Source: Gammaproteobacteria bacterium (GTDB lineage: Bacteria > Pseudomonadota > Gammaproteobacteria > Thiotrichales > Thiotrichaceae). From it: a DNA stretch of 61,292 nt. Shown in pieces: positions 6,031 through 14,561 of this stretch (positions are counted from its first letter, which is position 1; the number at the start of each line of letters is the position of its first letter). The translations under genes and the position numbers were made by a program. The notes beneath the pieces are model-generated. The model was not told the DNA's origin. It saw only the letters and a program-made list of their open reading frames with translations, and ran no database searches. The stretch spans positions 1 to 61,292 of the forward strand of contig JAHJJD010000080.1 in the NCBI GenBank assembly GCA_018822845.1, written 5' to 3'.

Positions 6031-8337
6031 TTACAACGGCAGTGCCAGCAACCGTTCCCGGTTCGCCTCATCCCGCTTGCGCTGCGCCACTTTGCGGTCG
6101 TAGCTGGCCTGGTTTTTGACAAAGCGCAGGGTGTAAGGCCGCCCTGTCTTGAGGGTGGTCATGCTGACATCCAGGTTTGCGGCAATAGCAGCCAGTGGCT
6201 CACGACGGTCTGCGGCTGCGGTGAAATTCCAGCTTGTTTCCGTCGGGTCAAGCATGAAGCGTTTCAGTGCCTCACAGTCTGCCTGGCTGGTGCGTTGCCA
6301 GCCACCACCACCGGGACACTTGAAATCGGCTTCGCGTGTCCAGTCGGTGGGCGCTGCCAGCGGTACGGCGATGCAGGATTCCAGATACGCCAGAGATTGC
6401 TGTTGCAGCAAAGCCAGCGTTTCGCTTGGGCAATCAGGTGCATTGGCTGCCAGAATGACGGCAGGAATCAGGCGGTCATCCATCGGGTAGTGTTTGCGCT
6501 GTGCCAGCAAGTGCACTACCACCTGTTTGCCTAGCCCCGCATCCGTGTTGCCGATGGCGGCCAGCACATCCACCACCTGTTCAACATTCAGCTTGACGGC
6601 CCGGTAGAAATGGTCTGTCTGATCATTTGCCAGACTGTCCAGCAGGGCTTGTGCGGCAGGCAGGAACGGTGCAGTTCCGGCCTGTGCGTAGCGCGGCAAT
6701 GCCAGCCGTAGCAATTGCCCACAGTCCGCCAGCCGGTTAACCGCCCGTTGCTGGATCAATTCCCCCAGCAGTTGTCGTGCCTGTGTTTCCGGCAGCAAGG
6801 ATACAGCCGCCAGCAGGGTGGGGTTATCCTCGCGCTGGTATGATTTTCCGGCAACAGCAATGCGGCTTACCGCGCTGGCAATCAGACCGCTATCCGCCAG
6901 TTGCAGCAGGTGTTTGAGTAACCGGGTCAGGTAAGGTTGCGTGTCGGGCAAGCCGGGATGCCAGCCGTTGCCCGTTTCCTGCCAGTTGGCAATGGTGGCC
7001 TGGGCGAAATGCTGCGCTTCCCGCCATTGTGGCAGGTCGTTGCTGCCACCCGCTGCCTGCCACTCCGTTATCAGGTCGGCGAGATAGTCCAGGTTCATGC
7101 TGACACCGCCCACACTCAGGGCATCGGCACGGTAAGCACGCGGCCACATCACCAGCGCTGCCCGGTGGTAGCTGCGTTCAAACGATGCGCCTTCGTTGCC
7201 GGTGGCTTCGTGGAAATGCAGGGCATCAGCGGCGAGGCTGTGCAAACGCTCGGGTAGGCACAGTTCCTCATCCTCAAACGGCAGGTTGCCGAGGCTGGCT
7301 GCCCCGCGCGGGGTGTGCCAGTGGGAAATGTACTGGTACTGCTCGGTCACTTCGCCGATTTCAAAGTCTCCATCATCCTCGTCGTCTTCCCAGTAACGCT
7401 GCTTGCGCCCCCACGGGCCGCTGTATTCCGCCCAGCCGGATTCCTCCACCGACACCAGCGCCAGATACAGGTCGCAATCCGCCTGTTCCGCAGCCGGGAT
7501 CAGTACGCTGGCGATGGCTGCGTCGCTGTTTTTCAGCGCATCGAACGCCACACCATCAGGGGTGTAGGCATGTTCCAGCAGGTACACCAGCTTGAGCGGA
7601 ATGTCCTCGCCGGTATGCTCCATCGTCGTCCACTGGCGCAGGCAGGCAGCAGCCCTCGTCTGTTCGTTGTGGTAATCGGGCGGGCGCGGCAACTCCCCCT
7701 TGCCGCTGCGGATCAGGTTGTAGGTCAGCACGATCCGGCAACCGCTGGTGACGGGCAGCACTTCATGCACGCAATCGGCGTAAAAGGCGGCGAAGGTGAT
7801 TTCCGACGGGTCATCCGCTTGCAGGTTCAAGGTGACGCTGTGCCCGGCATGTTCGATACGCAACTCCCCGCCACTGTACACCGCAGGCAAGGCAACGATC
7901 AGGGTAGCGAACATGCCTTCCGCCTTTTCGGTGTCGCGGTGGTTCACAAAGAAACTGCCTTCGTCATACACCAGCATTTTGTACAGGTCGGCATGAACCT
8001 CGCCCTTCACACCCAGCCCGTCCACCACTTGTGCTACGATGCCATCCAGCATGGGTTGCCAGTATTTGCCGCTGATGTGGATTTTTTCAGGTGCAATCTG
8101 CCAGGTTTTGCGCACGGTGGTATCCACCAGCGTTTCCTCGCCCTTGCCATAAGGAGCCTGTTCGGCAGCTTGTACCAACTGGCTGATTTGCTGTGACAAC
8201 AGCGGCAGGGCGATGCAGCCGACGCCATCAACCTCGATACGCGGCATGGCAAGGTCAGTCTTGCCAGTGGCGTAGAACGCGCCGGGGCGTTGCACACGAC
8301 TGAGGATGGAAACCAGTTGGGCGTTGATGTCGGTCAT
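6031..8337 (-). CDS. Large 2OG-Fe(II) oxygenase-domain protein
   Basis: This 768-residue protein has an N-terminal prolyl-4-hydroxylase-type 2-oxoglutarate/Fe(II) domain (about 90-215). The iron ligands are visible as HRD (His and Asp of the HxD motif, in VNHRDTEK) and the later His of DCVHEV, with the 2OG-binding Arg in SGCRIVLTY. The remaining 500 or more residues are Leu/Ala-rich, probably helical, and of no family that I recognise. Substrates of this class are usually protein side chains, but nothing here names one. The start at 8337 (MTDINAQ) is preferred, with AAGAG upstream. The longer frame to 8460 gives a basic, non-conserved extension reaching into the NtrC-like site. It is transcribed away from nirB. 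Confidence 0.7.
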   Translation of the reverse strand: MTDINAQLVSILSRVQRPGAFYATGKTDLAMPRIEVDGVGCIALPLLSQQISQLVQAAEQAPYGKGEETLVDTTVRKTWQIAPEKIHISGKYWQPMLDGIVAQVVDGLGVKGEVHADLYKMLVYDEGSFFVNHRDTEKAEGMFATLIVALPAVYSGGELRIEHAGHSVTLNLQADDPSEITFAAFYADCVHEVLPVTSGCRIVLTYNLIRSGKGELPRPPDYHNEQTRAAACLRQWTTMEHTGEDIPLKLVYLLEHAYTPDGVAFDALKNSDAAIASVLIPAAEQADCDLYLALVSVEESGWAEYSGPWGRKQRYWEDDEDDGDFEIGEVTEQYQYISHWHTPRGAASLGNLPFEDEELCLPERLHSLAADALHFHEATGNEGASFERSYHRAALVMWPRAYRADALSVGGVSMNLDYLADLITEWQAAGGSNDLPQWREAQHFAQATIANWQETGNGWHPGLPDTQPYLTRLLKHLLQLADSGLIASAVSRIAVAGKSYQREDNPTLLAAVSLLPETQARQLLGELIQQRAVNRLADCGQLLRLALPRYAQAGTAPFLPAAQALLDSLANDQTDHFYRAVKLNVEQVVDVLAAIGNTDAGLGKQVVVHLLAQRKHYPMDDRLIPAVILAANAPDCPSETLALLQQQSLAYLESCIAVPLAAPTDWTREADFKCPGGGGWQRTSQADCEALKRFMLDPTETSWNFTAAADRREPLAAIAANLDVSMTTLKTGRPYTLRFVKNQASYDRKVAQRKRDEANRERLLALPL

Positions 8338-8452
8338 GGGTATGGGGCTCTTGGTGGCATTGAGTGACAAGGATTGTAGGCGTGGCGGCGATTTTTTACC
8401 ATGCCAGCAGGTTATGCACTTGGTGATACGAATTCGCCATCTTTTGCATCCA

Positions 8453-8469
8453 TGCTCCATTCTAGTGCA
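8453..8469. promoter_or_regulatory. NtrC-like enhancer site upstream of nirB
   Basis: TGCTCCATTCTAGTGCA matches the NtrC consensus TGCACCANNNTGGTGCA at 12 of 14 defined positions. It lies about 96-112 bases upstream of the sigma-54 promoter at 8564-8581, mirroring the arrangement upstream of nrtA. NtrC as the protein is inferred. Confidence 0.65.
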
Positions 8470-8518
8470 TTACTCCCCACCCACTCCCTAGATTAGCGCA
8501 CCCTTATGGAGACTTTTC

Positions 8519-8553
8519 CTCCTCCTCCCCTGACAAGGGGAGGCCGGGAGGGG
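8519..8553. repeat. Short C/G-rich palindromic repeat upstream of the nirB promoter
   Basis: CCTCCCC (about 8524-8530) pairs with GGGGAGG (8537-8543) across TGACAA and is followed by CCGGGAGGGG. The form is that of REP-like dispersed elements. As with the repeat upstream of nrtA, it lies between the NtrC-like site and the sigma-54 promoter. Confidence 0.55.
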
Positions 8554-8563
8554 ATTCTTCCTT

Positions 8564-8581
8564 CTGGCACAACCCTTGCAT
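8564..8581 (+). promoter_or_regulatory. Sigma-54 (-24/-12) promoter of nirB-nirD-nasA
   Basis: TGGCAC (8565-8570) and TTGCA (8576-8580) keep the exact GG-N10-GC spacing and are nearly identical to the nrtA promoter. Predicted initiation is about 8590-8594, just upstream of the first leader hairpin. Confidence 0.85.
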
Positions 8582-8595
8582 GGCATTTCCCACAC

Positions 8596-8648
8596 GCTGC
8601 TACCCGGTCAACGGCGACCACCCGCAGCACTCCACGCACCGTAGCGTG
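8596..8648 (+). promoter_or_regulatory. ANTAR (NasT) antitermination leader of nirB
   Basis: P1 has an outer stem GCTGC (8596-8600)/GCAGC (8624-8628) and an inner stem GGTC/GACC closed by the hexaloop AACGGC (8610-8615), identical to the P1 loop of the nrtA leader. P2 is CACGC-ACCGTA-GCGTG (8633-8648). Both loops have A at position 1 and G at position 4. The tandem hexaloop hairpins and downstream terminator define an ANTAR-regulated leader, so nitrate uptake and reduction genes would respond together. Confidence 0.8.
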
Positions 8649-8673
8649 ACGACACAACCATACGGGTAACGAA

Positions 8674-8726
8674 GCCCTGAACCTCTACACCTTTTCCGGT
8701 GTAACGGTTCAGGGCTTTTTTGTTTT
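8674..8726 (+). terminator. Regulated intrinsic terminator in the nirB leader
   Basis: GCCCTGAACC (8674-8683) pairs perfectly with GGTTCAGGGC (8706-8715), with an inner TACACC/GGTGTA stem, and is followed by TTTTTTGTTTT. The nirB start codon is 15 bases further on. As in nrtA, the terminator would block expression unless NasT binds the preceding hairpins. Confidence 0.9.
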
Positions 8727-8740
8727 CAGGAGAAGCGAAA

Positions 8741-11179
8741 ATGCTGAAAGAAAATCTGGTACTGATCGGCAACGGCATGGCGGGTGTGCGTACCCTCGAA
8801 GAGCTGCTCAAGCTCGCCCCCGACCAGTACAACATCACGGTGTTCGGTGAGGAACCCTACGGCAACTACAACCGCATCATGCTCTCGCCAGTGCTCGCCA
8901 GTGAAAAGACTATCGAGCAGATCATGCTCAACGATGAACAGTGGTACGTCGACAACGGCATCACCCTGCACAAGGGCAAAAAGGTTGAGCAAATCAACCG
9001 CGCCCGCCGCGAAGTGATCGCCACCGACGGCACGGTAGCGAAATACGACCGCCTGATCATCGCCACCGGTTCGCTGCCGTTCATGCTGCCATTACCGGGC
9101 GCAGACAAACAGGGGGTCATCGGTTTCCGCGACATTAAAGACGTGGATGCGATGCTGGATGCTGCCCGCCGGTATAAAAAAGCAGTAGTGATCGGCGGCG
9201 GCTTGCTTGGCCTCGAAGCCGCCAATGGCCTGATCAAGCAGGGCATGGAGGTCAGCGTCGTGCACCTGCTCGACACCCTGATGGAACGCCAGCTCGACAA
9301 GCCCGCCGCCCTGATGCTGCAAAAATCGCTGGAAGAACGCGGCATGAGATTCCTGATGGAACACAGCACCGCTGAAATCCTCGGGGGTGAGCGCGTCACC
9401 GGCCTGCGTTTCAAAAACGGCAGCGAAGTCAAAGCCGATCTGGTGGTGATGGCCGTTGGCATCAAACCCAATATCGAACTGGGCAAATCCGCTGGCTTGC
9501 ACTGTGAACGCGGCATCGTGGTCAGCGACACCATGCAGACCATCACCGACCCGAAAATCTACGCCATCGGCGAATGCGTGCAACATCGCGGCATCGCCTA
9601 CGGGCTGGTTGCGCCACTGTTTGAGCAGGCCAAGGTCGCCGCCAACCATCTGGCCAAACACGGCATCGCCCGCTACCAGGGCACGGTGACTTCCACCAAG
9701 CTGAAAGTGACCGGGATTGAGCTGTTTTCCGCAGGCGACTTCATCGGCAATGACACAACCGAAGACATCGTATTCAAGGACGCCGCTTCCGGCACCTACA
9801 AGAAAATCGTGCTGCAAGACAACCAGATCAAGGGTGCTGTGCTGTACGGCGACACCGTGGATGGAAGCTGGTATTTCCAGCTCATGAAAGACGGCACCGA
9901 CATTTCCGCCTTCCGCGACACCCTGCTGTTCGGGCAGGCGCATCTGGGCGACTCTGGCCACAACCCGGAAACCCGCGTTGCCTCGCTGCCAGACGACGCC
10001 GAAATCTGCGGCTGCAACGGCGTTTGCAAGGGCGACATCGTAAAGGCCATCACCGAAAAAAAGCTGTTCACGCTGGATGATGTACGCGCGCACACCAAGG
10101 CTTCCGCCTCTTGCGGCTCCTGCACCGGGCTGGTGGAATCGCTGCTGGCGCACACGGTCGGTGGCGACTATTCCAAGACGCCCACCAGCAAGCCACTGTG
10201 CAAATGCACCGACTACACCCACGATCAGGTGCGTGGCGGCATCCTCCAGCACGGCCTGAAAACCATGCAGGCAGTACGCGACCATTTCGAGTGGACTACG
10301 CCGGATGGTTGCCCAAGCTGCCGTAACTCGCTCAACTACTACCTGCTGTGCGCCTGGCCTACCGAGTACGTGGACGATGCCCAGTCCCGCTACATCAACG
10401 AACGCGCTCACGGCAATATCCAGAAAGATGGCACGTATTCGGTGGTTCCGCGCATGTTTGGCGGGATGTGTACCTCAGACCAGCTTCGCGCCATTGCCGA
10501 CGTTGCCGACAAGTTTCAGGTTCCCACCATGAAAGTCACCGGCGGGCAGCGCATCGACATGTTCGGCATCAAAAAAGAGCAGCTTCCGGCGATGTGGAAA
10601 GACCTGAGCGCCGCTGGTTTCGTTTCCGGTCATGCCTACGGTAAGGCGATGCGCACGGTGAAAACCTGTGTAGGCAGCGAATGGTGCCGGTTCGGCACGC
10701 AGGATTCCACTGGCCTCGGCGTCAAGCTGGAAGAACTCACCTGGGGTTCATGGATGCCGCACAAGTTCAAGCTGGCTGTGTCCGGCTGCCCGCGCAACTG
10801 TGCGGAAGCCACCATCAAGGACTTCGGCGTGGTGTGCGTTGATTCCGGTTACGAACTGCACATCGGCGGTAACGGCGGCATCAAGGTGCGCGTCACCGAT
10901 CTGCTGAGCAAGGTCGAAACCGAAGAGCAAGTGCTGGAATATTGCGGCGCATTCTGCCAGCTCTACCGCGAAGACGCCCACTATCTGGAACGCACCGCCC
11001 CATGGGTCGAGCGCGTCGGCCTCGACAAGATCAAGCAGGCGCTGGAAGACACAGCCAACCGCAAGGTACTGCACGAACGCTTCCTGATTTCGCAGCAACC
11101 CGCCCAGATCGACCCGTGGAAACAACGGGCAGAGGGCGCAGAAGCCAATGAATTTACCCCGATCCTGATCGAAGCATAA
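8741..11179 (+). CDS. nirB: Assimilatory nitrite reductase [NAD(P)H], large subunit NirB
   Basis: This is the 812-residue large subunit of cytoplasmic NirBD, which reduces nitrite to ammonium with six electrons from NAD(P)H. Domains in order: FAD-binding (VLIGNGMAGVRTLEEL, about 6-21), NAD(P)H-binding (VVIGGGLLGLEAANG, about 149), BFD-like [2Fe-2S] domain (CGCNGVCKG near 423 with CGSC near 458), a second Cys cluster (CKCTDYT near 487), and the sirohaem/[4Fe-4S] sulfite-reductase-type core with CVGSEWC near 643 and SGCPRNC near 681. The start at 8741 has CAGGAGA about 9 bases upstream; a start at 8720 would fall in the terminator. It is followed 13 bases later by nirD. Confidence 0.96.
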   Translation: MLKENLVLIGNGMAGVRTLEELLKLAPDQYNITVFGEEPYGNYNRIMLSPVLASEKTIEQIMLNDEQWYVDNGITLHKGKKVEQINRARREVIATDGTVAKYDRLIIATGSLPFMLPLPGADKQGVIGFRDIKDVDAMLDAARRYKKAVVIGGGLLGLEAANGLIKQGMEVSVVHLLDTLMERQLDKPAALMLQKSLEERGMRFLMEHSTAEILGGERVTGLRFKNGSEVKADLVVMAVGIKPNIELGKSAGLHCERGIVVSDTMQTITDPKIYAIGECVQHRGIAYGLVAPLFEQAKVAANHLAKHGIARYQGTVTSTKLKVTGIELFSAGDFIGNDTTEDIVFKDAASGTYKKIVLQDNQIKGAVLYGDTVDGSWYFQLMKDGTDISAFRDTLLFGQAHLGDSGHNPETRVASLPDDAEICGCNGVCKGDIVKAITEKKLFTLDDVRAHTKASASCGSCTGLVESLLAHTVGGDYSKTPTSKPLCKCTDYTHDQVRGGILQHGLKTMQAVRDHFEWTTPDGCPSCRNSLNYYLLCAWPTEYVDDAQSRYINERAHGNIQKDGTYSVVPRMFGGMCTSDQLRAIADVADKFQVPTMKVTGGQRIDMFGIKKEQLPAMWKDLSAAGFVSGHAYGKAMRTVKTCVGSEWCRFGTQDSTGLGVKLEELTWGSWMPHKFKLAVSGCPRNCAEATIKDFGVVCVDSGYELHIGGNGGIKVRVTDLLSKVETEEQVLEYCGAFCQLYREDAHYLERTAPWVERVGLDKIKQALEDTANRKVLHERFLISQQPAQIDPWKQRAEGAEANEFTPILIEA

Positions 11180-11192
11180 CGAGGAACCGACA

Positions 11193-11504
11193 ATGAGCAA
11201 ATGGATAGAAGTGGTTGAACTGAACAAAATCCCGGTTCTCGGTTCGCGCCTGATCAAAACCCGTGAGATGGACATTGCCGTGTTTCGCGGCTCAGACGAT
11301 CAGGTGTACGCCATCCGCGACGCCTGCCCGCACAAGAATGGCCCCTTGTCGCAAGGCATCATGCACGGCACCTCCGTCACCTGCCCGCTGCACAACTGGA
11401 AGATTGACCTCACCAGCGGTCAGGCGTTGGGGCCGGATGAAGGTTGTACCAATGTGTTTGCGGTGAAGGTGGAAGCAGGCAAGGTGTATCTGAATCTGGA
11501 TTAA
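11193..11504 (+). CDS. nirD: Nitrite reductase small subunit NirD (Rieske-type)
   Basis: This 103-residue partner of NirB has a Rieske-like fold. A full Rieske [2Fe-2S] ligand set is visible: Cys45-x-His47 (CPH) and Cys64-x2-His67 (CPLH). E. coli NirD lacks such a cluster, so this version may carry an extra electron-transfer centre. It lies 13 bases after nirB, with GAGGAAC upstream, and 4 bases before nasA, so it is clearly cotranscribed. Confidence 0.93.
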   Translation: MSKWIEVVELNKIPVLGSRLIKTREMDIAVFRGSDDQVYAIRDACPHKNGPLSQGIMHGTSVTCPLHNWKIDLTSGQALGPDEGCTNVFAVKVEAGKVYLNLD

Positions 11505-11508
11505 GCCC

Positions 11509-14151
11509 ATGAAAACAACCAAAACCACCTGCCCCTATTGCGGCGTCGGCTGCGGCGTACTGGTGCAGCAGGACGACAACGGTGTATTCAGCGTCAAACC
11601 CGACCCGGAACATCCCGCCAATCAGGGCAGCTTGTGTTCCAAAGGGACGGCACTGGTGGAAACGCTAGCCCACCCCGACCGCCTGCTCTACCCCGAAATC
11701 AACGGGCAGCGGGTAAGCTGGGATGAGGCTACCCAAACAGTCGCCAACCGTTTCCGTACCATTATCGAGGAACACGGGGCGGATGCTGTCGCCTTTTACG
11801 TCTCCGGCCAGTTGCTGACCGAAGACTATTACGTTGCCAACAAGCTGATGAAAGGCTGTATCGGCTCGGCCAACATCGATACCAATTCGCGCCTGTGCAT
11901 GTCTTCGGCAGTGGCTGCGCACAAGCGGGCATTCGGCGAAGATCTGGTTCCGTGCAGTTACACAGACCTTGATCAAGCCGAGCTGATCGTGTTGGTCGGC
12001 AGCAATGCAGCCTGGTGCCACCCGGTGCTGTTCCAGCGCATGGTACGGGCAAAAAAGGCCAACCCGGCACTGAAAGTCGTCACCATCGACCCGCGCCGTA
12101 CCCAGACCACCGACCTTGCCGACCTGCATCTGGGGCTTGCTCCCGGCACGGATGCGGTACTGTTCAATGGTCTGTTGGCGTGGCTGGCAGATAACGGGCA
12201 CAGCGCAACGGAATTTGTCACGCAATCCACCAATGGCATCGACGCTGCGCTGGAAATGGCCCATGACAGTGCACCAGGCGTGAATTCCGTTGCAGAACAG
12301 TGCAAGCTTGAGGCTGAGACAGTGGACAGCTTCTACCAATTGTTCGCCTCAACGGAGAAGGTCGTTACAGTATTTTCCCAAGGCATCAACCAGTCTTCCA
12401 GCGGCGTGGACAAGGGCAATGCCCTGATCAACTGCCACCTGCTGACCGGGCGCATCGGCAAGCCGGGCATGGGGCCGTTTTCCTTCACTGGCCAGCCCAA
12501 CGCAATGGGCGGGCGCGAAGTCGGTGGGCTGGCCAACCAGCTTGCCGCGCATCTGGACATCGACAATCCGCAGCACCGCGACCTTGTGCAAGGTTTCTGG
12601 CAAACATCTTGCATTGCAGATAAAGCCGGGCTGAAAGCAGTGGAACTGTTTGAAGCCATCCACAGCGGCAAGGTAAAAGCGCTGTGGATCATGGCAACCA
12701 ACCCCGCAGTCAGTCTGCCCGATTCCCGTCGGGTACGTGAGGCACTAGAGAAGTGTGAGTGTGTAGTAGTGTCAGACTGTGTGCGCCATACCGATACCGT
12801 CGATATGGCGCACATCCGTCTGCCTGCGCTGACGTGGGGGGAGCGTGATGGCACCGTCACCAATAGCGACCGCACCATTTCCCGCCAGCGTCCGTTCCTG
12901 CCTGCACCGGGTGAAGCAAAGCAGGATTGGGAAATCATCTGCGAAGTGGCACGGGCAATGGGCTTCGGCACACATTTCCCCTACCGCTCAGCGCATGAAA
13001 TCTTCCGCGAACATGCGGCGCTATCCGCCTTTGAAAATGACGGGAAACGCTGTTTTGACATCGGCCCATGGCAACACCTTTCCGCCACAGAATACGATGC
13101 CTTGCAACCAACCCAATGGCCTCTGCACGCTGACGGACAGGGAACCGCACGTTTGTTTGCCGACGGAAAGTTTTTCACCCCATCCGGCAAGGCGCAATTC
13201 ATCGCCGTTACACCACGCCCACCCCAGTCAACCCGCACGCCGGAACACCCTTTTGTACTGAATACCGGGCGGGTACGCGACCACTGGCATACGCTGACGC
13301 GCACTGGCATTTCCCCTCGGCTATCGGCGCATAGTGCGGAACCGACTGTGGAAATCCACCCCTGTGATGCCCGCGACCAAGGTTTGCAGGAAGGCGGCAT
13401 TGCCCACATCCACAATGCCTTGGGCGCAGTATTGGCAAGGGTCAAAACCAGCCGTAACCAGCAACGCGGCAGCGTGTTCGTGCCGATGCACTGGAGCGGG
13501 CAATTCAGCGCTGCGGCAAGCGTCGGCAGGCTGATTCCGGCAGTAACCGACCCCATTTCCGGGCAGCCGGAAGCGAAACATGCAACAGTCGCGGTGGAGC
13601 CGTTTACAGCACAATGGCATGGATTCCTGATTTCACGACGGAAACTCTCCCCCGCCAGCGCATACTACACCATCATCAAAGTCGAGCACGCCTGGCGCTA
13701 CGAACTCGCTGGCAACGAAACCAGCACAAGCTGGCCAGCATTCGCCCGCCAACTGCTGTGCCAGGAAGACTGCGCTAGCAACTGGACGGAGTATTACGAC
13801 CCCGCCCGCCAGACCTACCGTGCCGCCCGTTTCATTGGCGGACAACTGGAAAGCTGCCTGTTCATCAGCGCCTCTGCCGGACTGTTGCCACAACGTGAAT
13901 GGCTGGTCAGCCTGTTTGCGCAGGATTCCTTGCAACCGGCTGAGCGCGCCAGTCTACTGGCAGGCAAACCGCTGCGGGCGGGGGAAGACAGGGGGCGCAC
14001 GGTTTGCGCCTGTTTCAACGTAGGGGAAAAGACCATCCGCACGGCAATCGCGGCACAGGGTCTGAAGAGCGTGGAAGACATTGGCCGTTGCCTGAATGCA
14101 GGCACAAACTGCGGCTCGTGTGTGCCAGAGTTGAAAGCATTGCTTCAGTAG
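11509..14151 (+). CDS. nasA: Assimilatory nitrate reductase catalytic subunit NasA
   Basis: This 880-residue cytoplasmic molybdoenzyme reduces nitrate to nitrite, the step before NirBD. The N-terminal [4Fe-4S] motif has Cys8, Cys11 and Cys15 (CPYCGVGC) plus a Cys in GSLCSKG near 44. The central molybdopterin domains show INTNSRLCMSS-like NIDTNSRLCMSS (Mo-ligand region), GINQSSSG and the QPNAMGGREVGG loop. A C-terminal BFD-like [2Fe-2S] domain (CACFNVG near 833, CGSC near 868) marks the NADH- or flavodoxin-dependent NasA type with a built-in electron relay. It starts 4 bases after nirD. Its last 7 bases overlap the convergent DUF3293 gene. Confidence 0.95.
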   Translation: MKTTKTTCPYCGVGCGVLVQQDDNGVFSVKPDPEHPANQGSLCSKGTALVETLAHPDRLLYPEINGQRVSWDEATQTVANRFRTIIEEHGADAVAFYVSGQLLTEDYYVANKLMKGCIGSANIDTNSRLCMSSAVAAHKRAFGEDLVPCSYTDLDQAELIVLVGSNAAWCHPVLFQRMVRAKKANPALKVVTIDPRRTQTTDLADLHLGLAPGTDAVLFNGLLAWLADNGHSATEFVTQSTNGIDAALEMAHDSAPGVNSVAEQCKLEAETVDSFYQLFASTEKVVTVFSQGINQSSSGVDKGNALINCHLLTGRIGKPGMGPFSFTGQPNAMGGREVGGLANQLAAHLDIDNPQHRDLVQGFWQTSCIADKAGLKAVELFEAIHSGKVKALWIMATNPAVSLPDSRRVREALEKCECVVVSDCVRHTDTVDMAHIRLPALTWGERDGTVTNSDRTISRQRPFLPAPGEAKQDWEIICEVARAMGFGTHFPYRSAHEIFREHAALSAFENDGKRCFDIGPWQHLSATEYDALQPTQWPLHADGQGTARLFADGKFFTPSGKAQFIAVTPRPPQSTRTPEHPFVLNTGRVRDHWHTLTRTGISPRLSAHSAEPTVEIHPCDARDQGLQEGGIAHIHNALGAVLARVKTSRNQQRGSVFVPMHWSGQFSAAASVGRLIPAVTDPISGQPEAKHATVAVEPFTAQWHGFLISRRKLSPASAYYTIIKVEHAWRYELAGNETSTSWPAFARQLLCQEDCASNWTEYYDPARQTYRAARFIGGQLESCLFISASAGLLPQREWLVSLFAQDSLQPAERASLLAGKPLRAGEDRGRTVCACFNVGEKTIRTAIAAQGLKSVEDIGRCLNAGTNCGSCVPELKALLQ

Positions 14152-14561
14152 CAAAACAGCAGTTGCGGAACTGCATCGGCATCGGCCCAAACAATGGCGT
14201 TCTGGGAATATTTGCGGCTCAGTTGCACTGCGTCCGCCTGCGCCAAACCCAGTGCCAGCACACTTTCCTCGCCCGGCCACTGGCTGTCGGGATCGACTCC
14301 GGCGGCAGGAATCACCATACAGCCAGCCTGTTGCAAATCTTCCAGCAAACGCTGCTGGGCGCGTCGGTTTTCAGCTTGCAGGTGGGGTTTGCTGTGGGGG
14401 TTCCATGCAGTGATGAAAGCAGCACCTGTTAGCCCCGTCTTTTGCAGCAGCGCTAACAGTTCGGCAGATGACTGACCGATGTGCAGGGTAAAAGCGCTCG
14501 CCGCATGCTTTACCTCATAATGGGTTGCGAGATAGGCATCCAGCAATGCGGGCGTTACCAT
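14145..14561 (-). CDS. DUF3293 family protein
   Basis: This 138-residue cytoplasmic protein has the DUF3293 hallmarks FITAWNPHSKP (about 49-59), followed by N-x-x-A-Q-x-x-L, and a closing segment QNAIVWADADAVPQLL. Its function is unknown. Its ATG directly follows the TGA of the HhH/Lys-rich gene (TGAATG), so it is probably translated from the same message. It ends convergently inside the last codons of nasA. Confidence 0.75.
   Translation of the reverse strand: MVTPALLDAYLATHYEVKHAASAFTLHIGQSSAELLALLQKTGLTGAAFITAWNPHSKPHLQAENRRAQQRLLEDLQQAGCMVIPAAGVDPDSQWPGEESVLALGLAQADAVQLSRKYSQNAIVWADADAVPQLLFCY

Noticed and set aside
9092-10411. Long minus-strand frame opposite nirB (439 codons)
   Set aside because: Shadow of the conserved nirB sequence, caused by high GC and codon bias.
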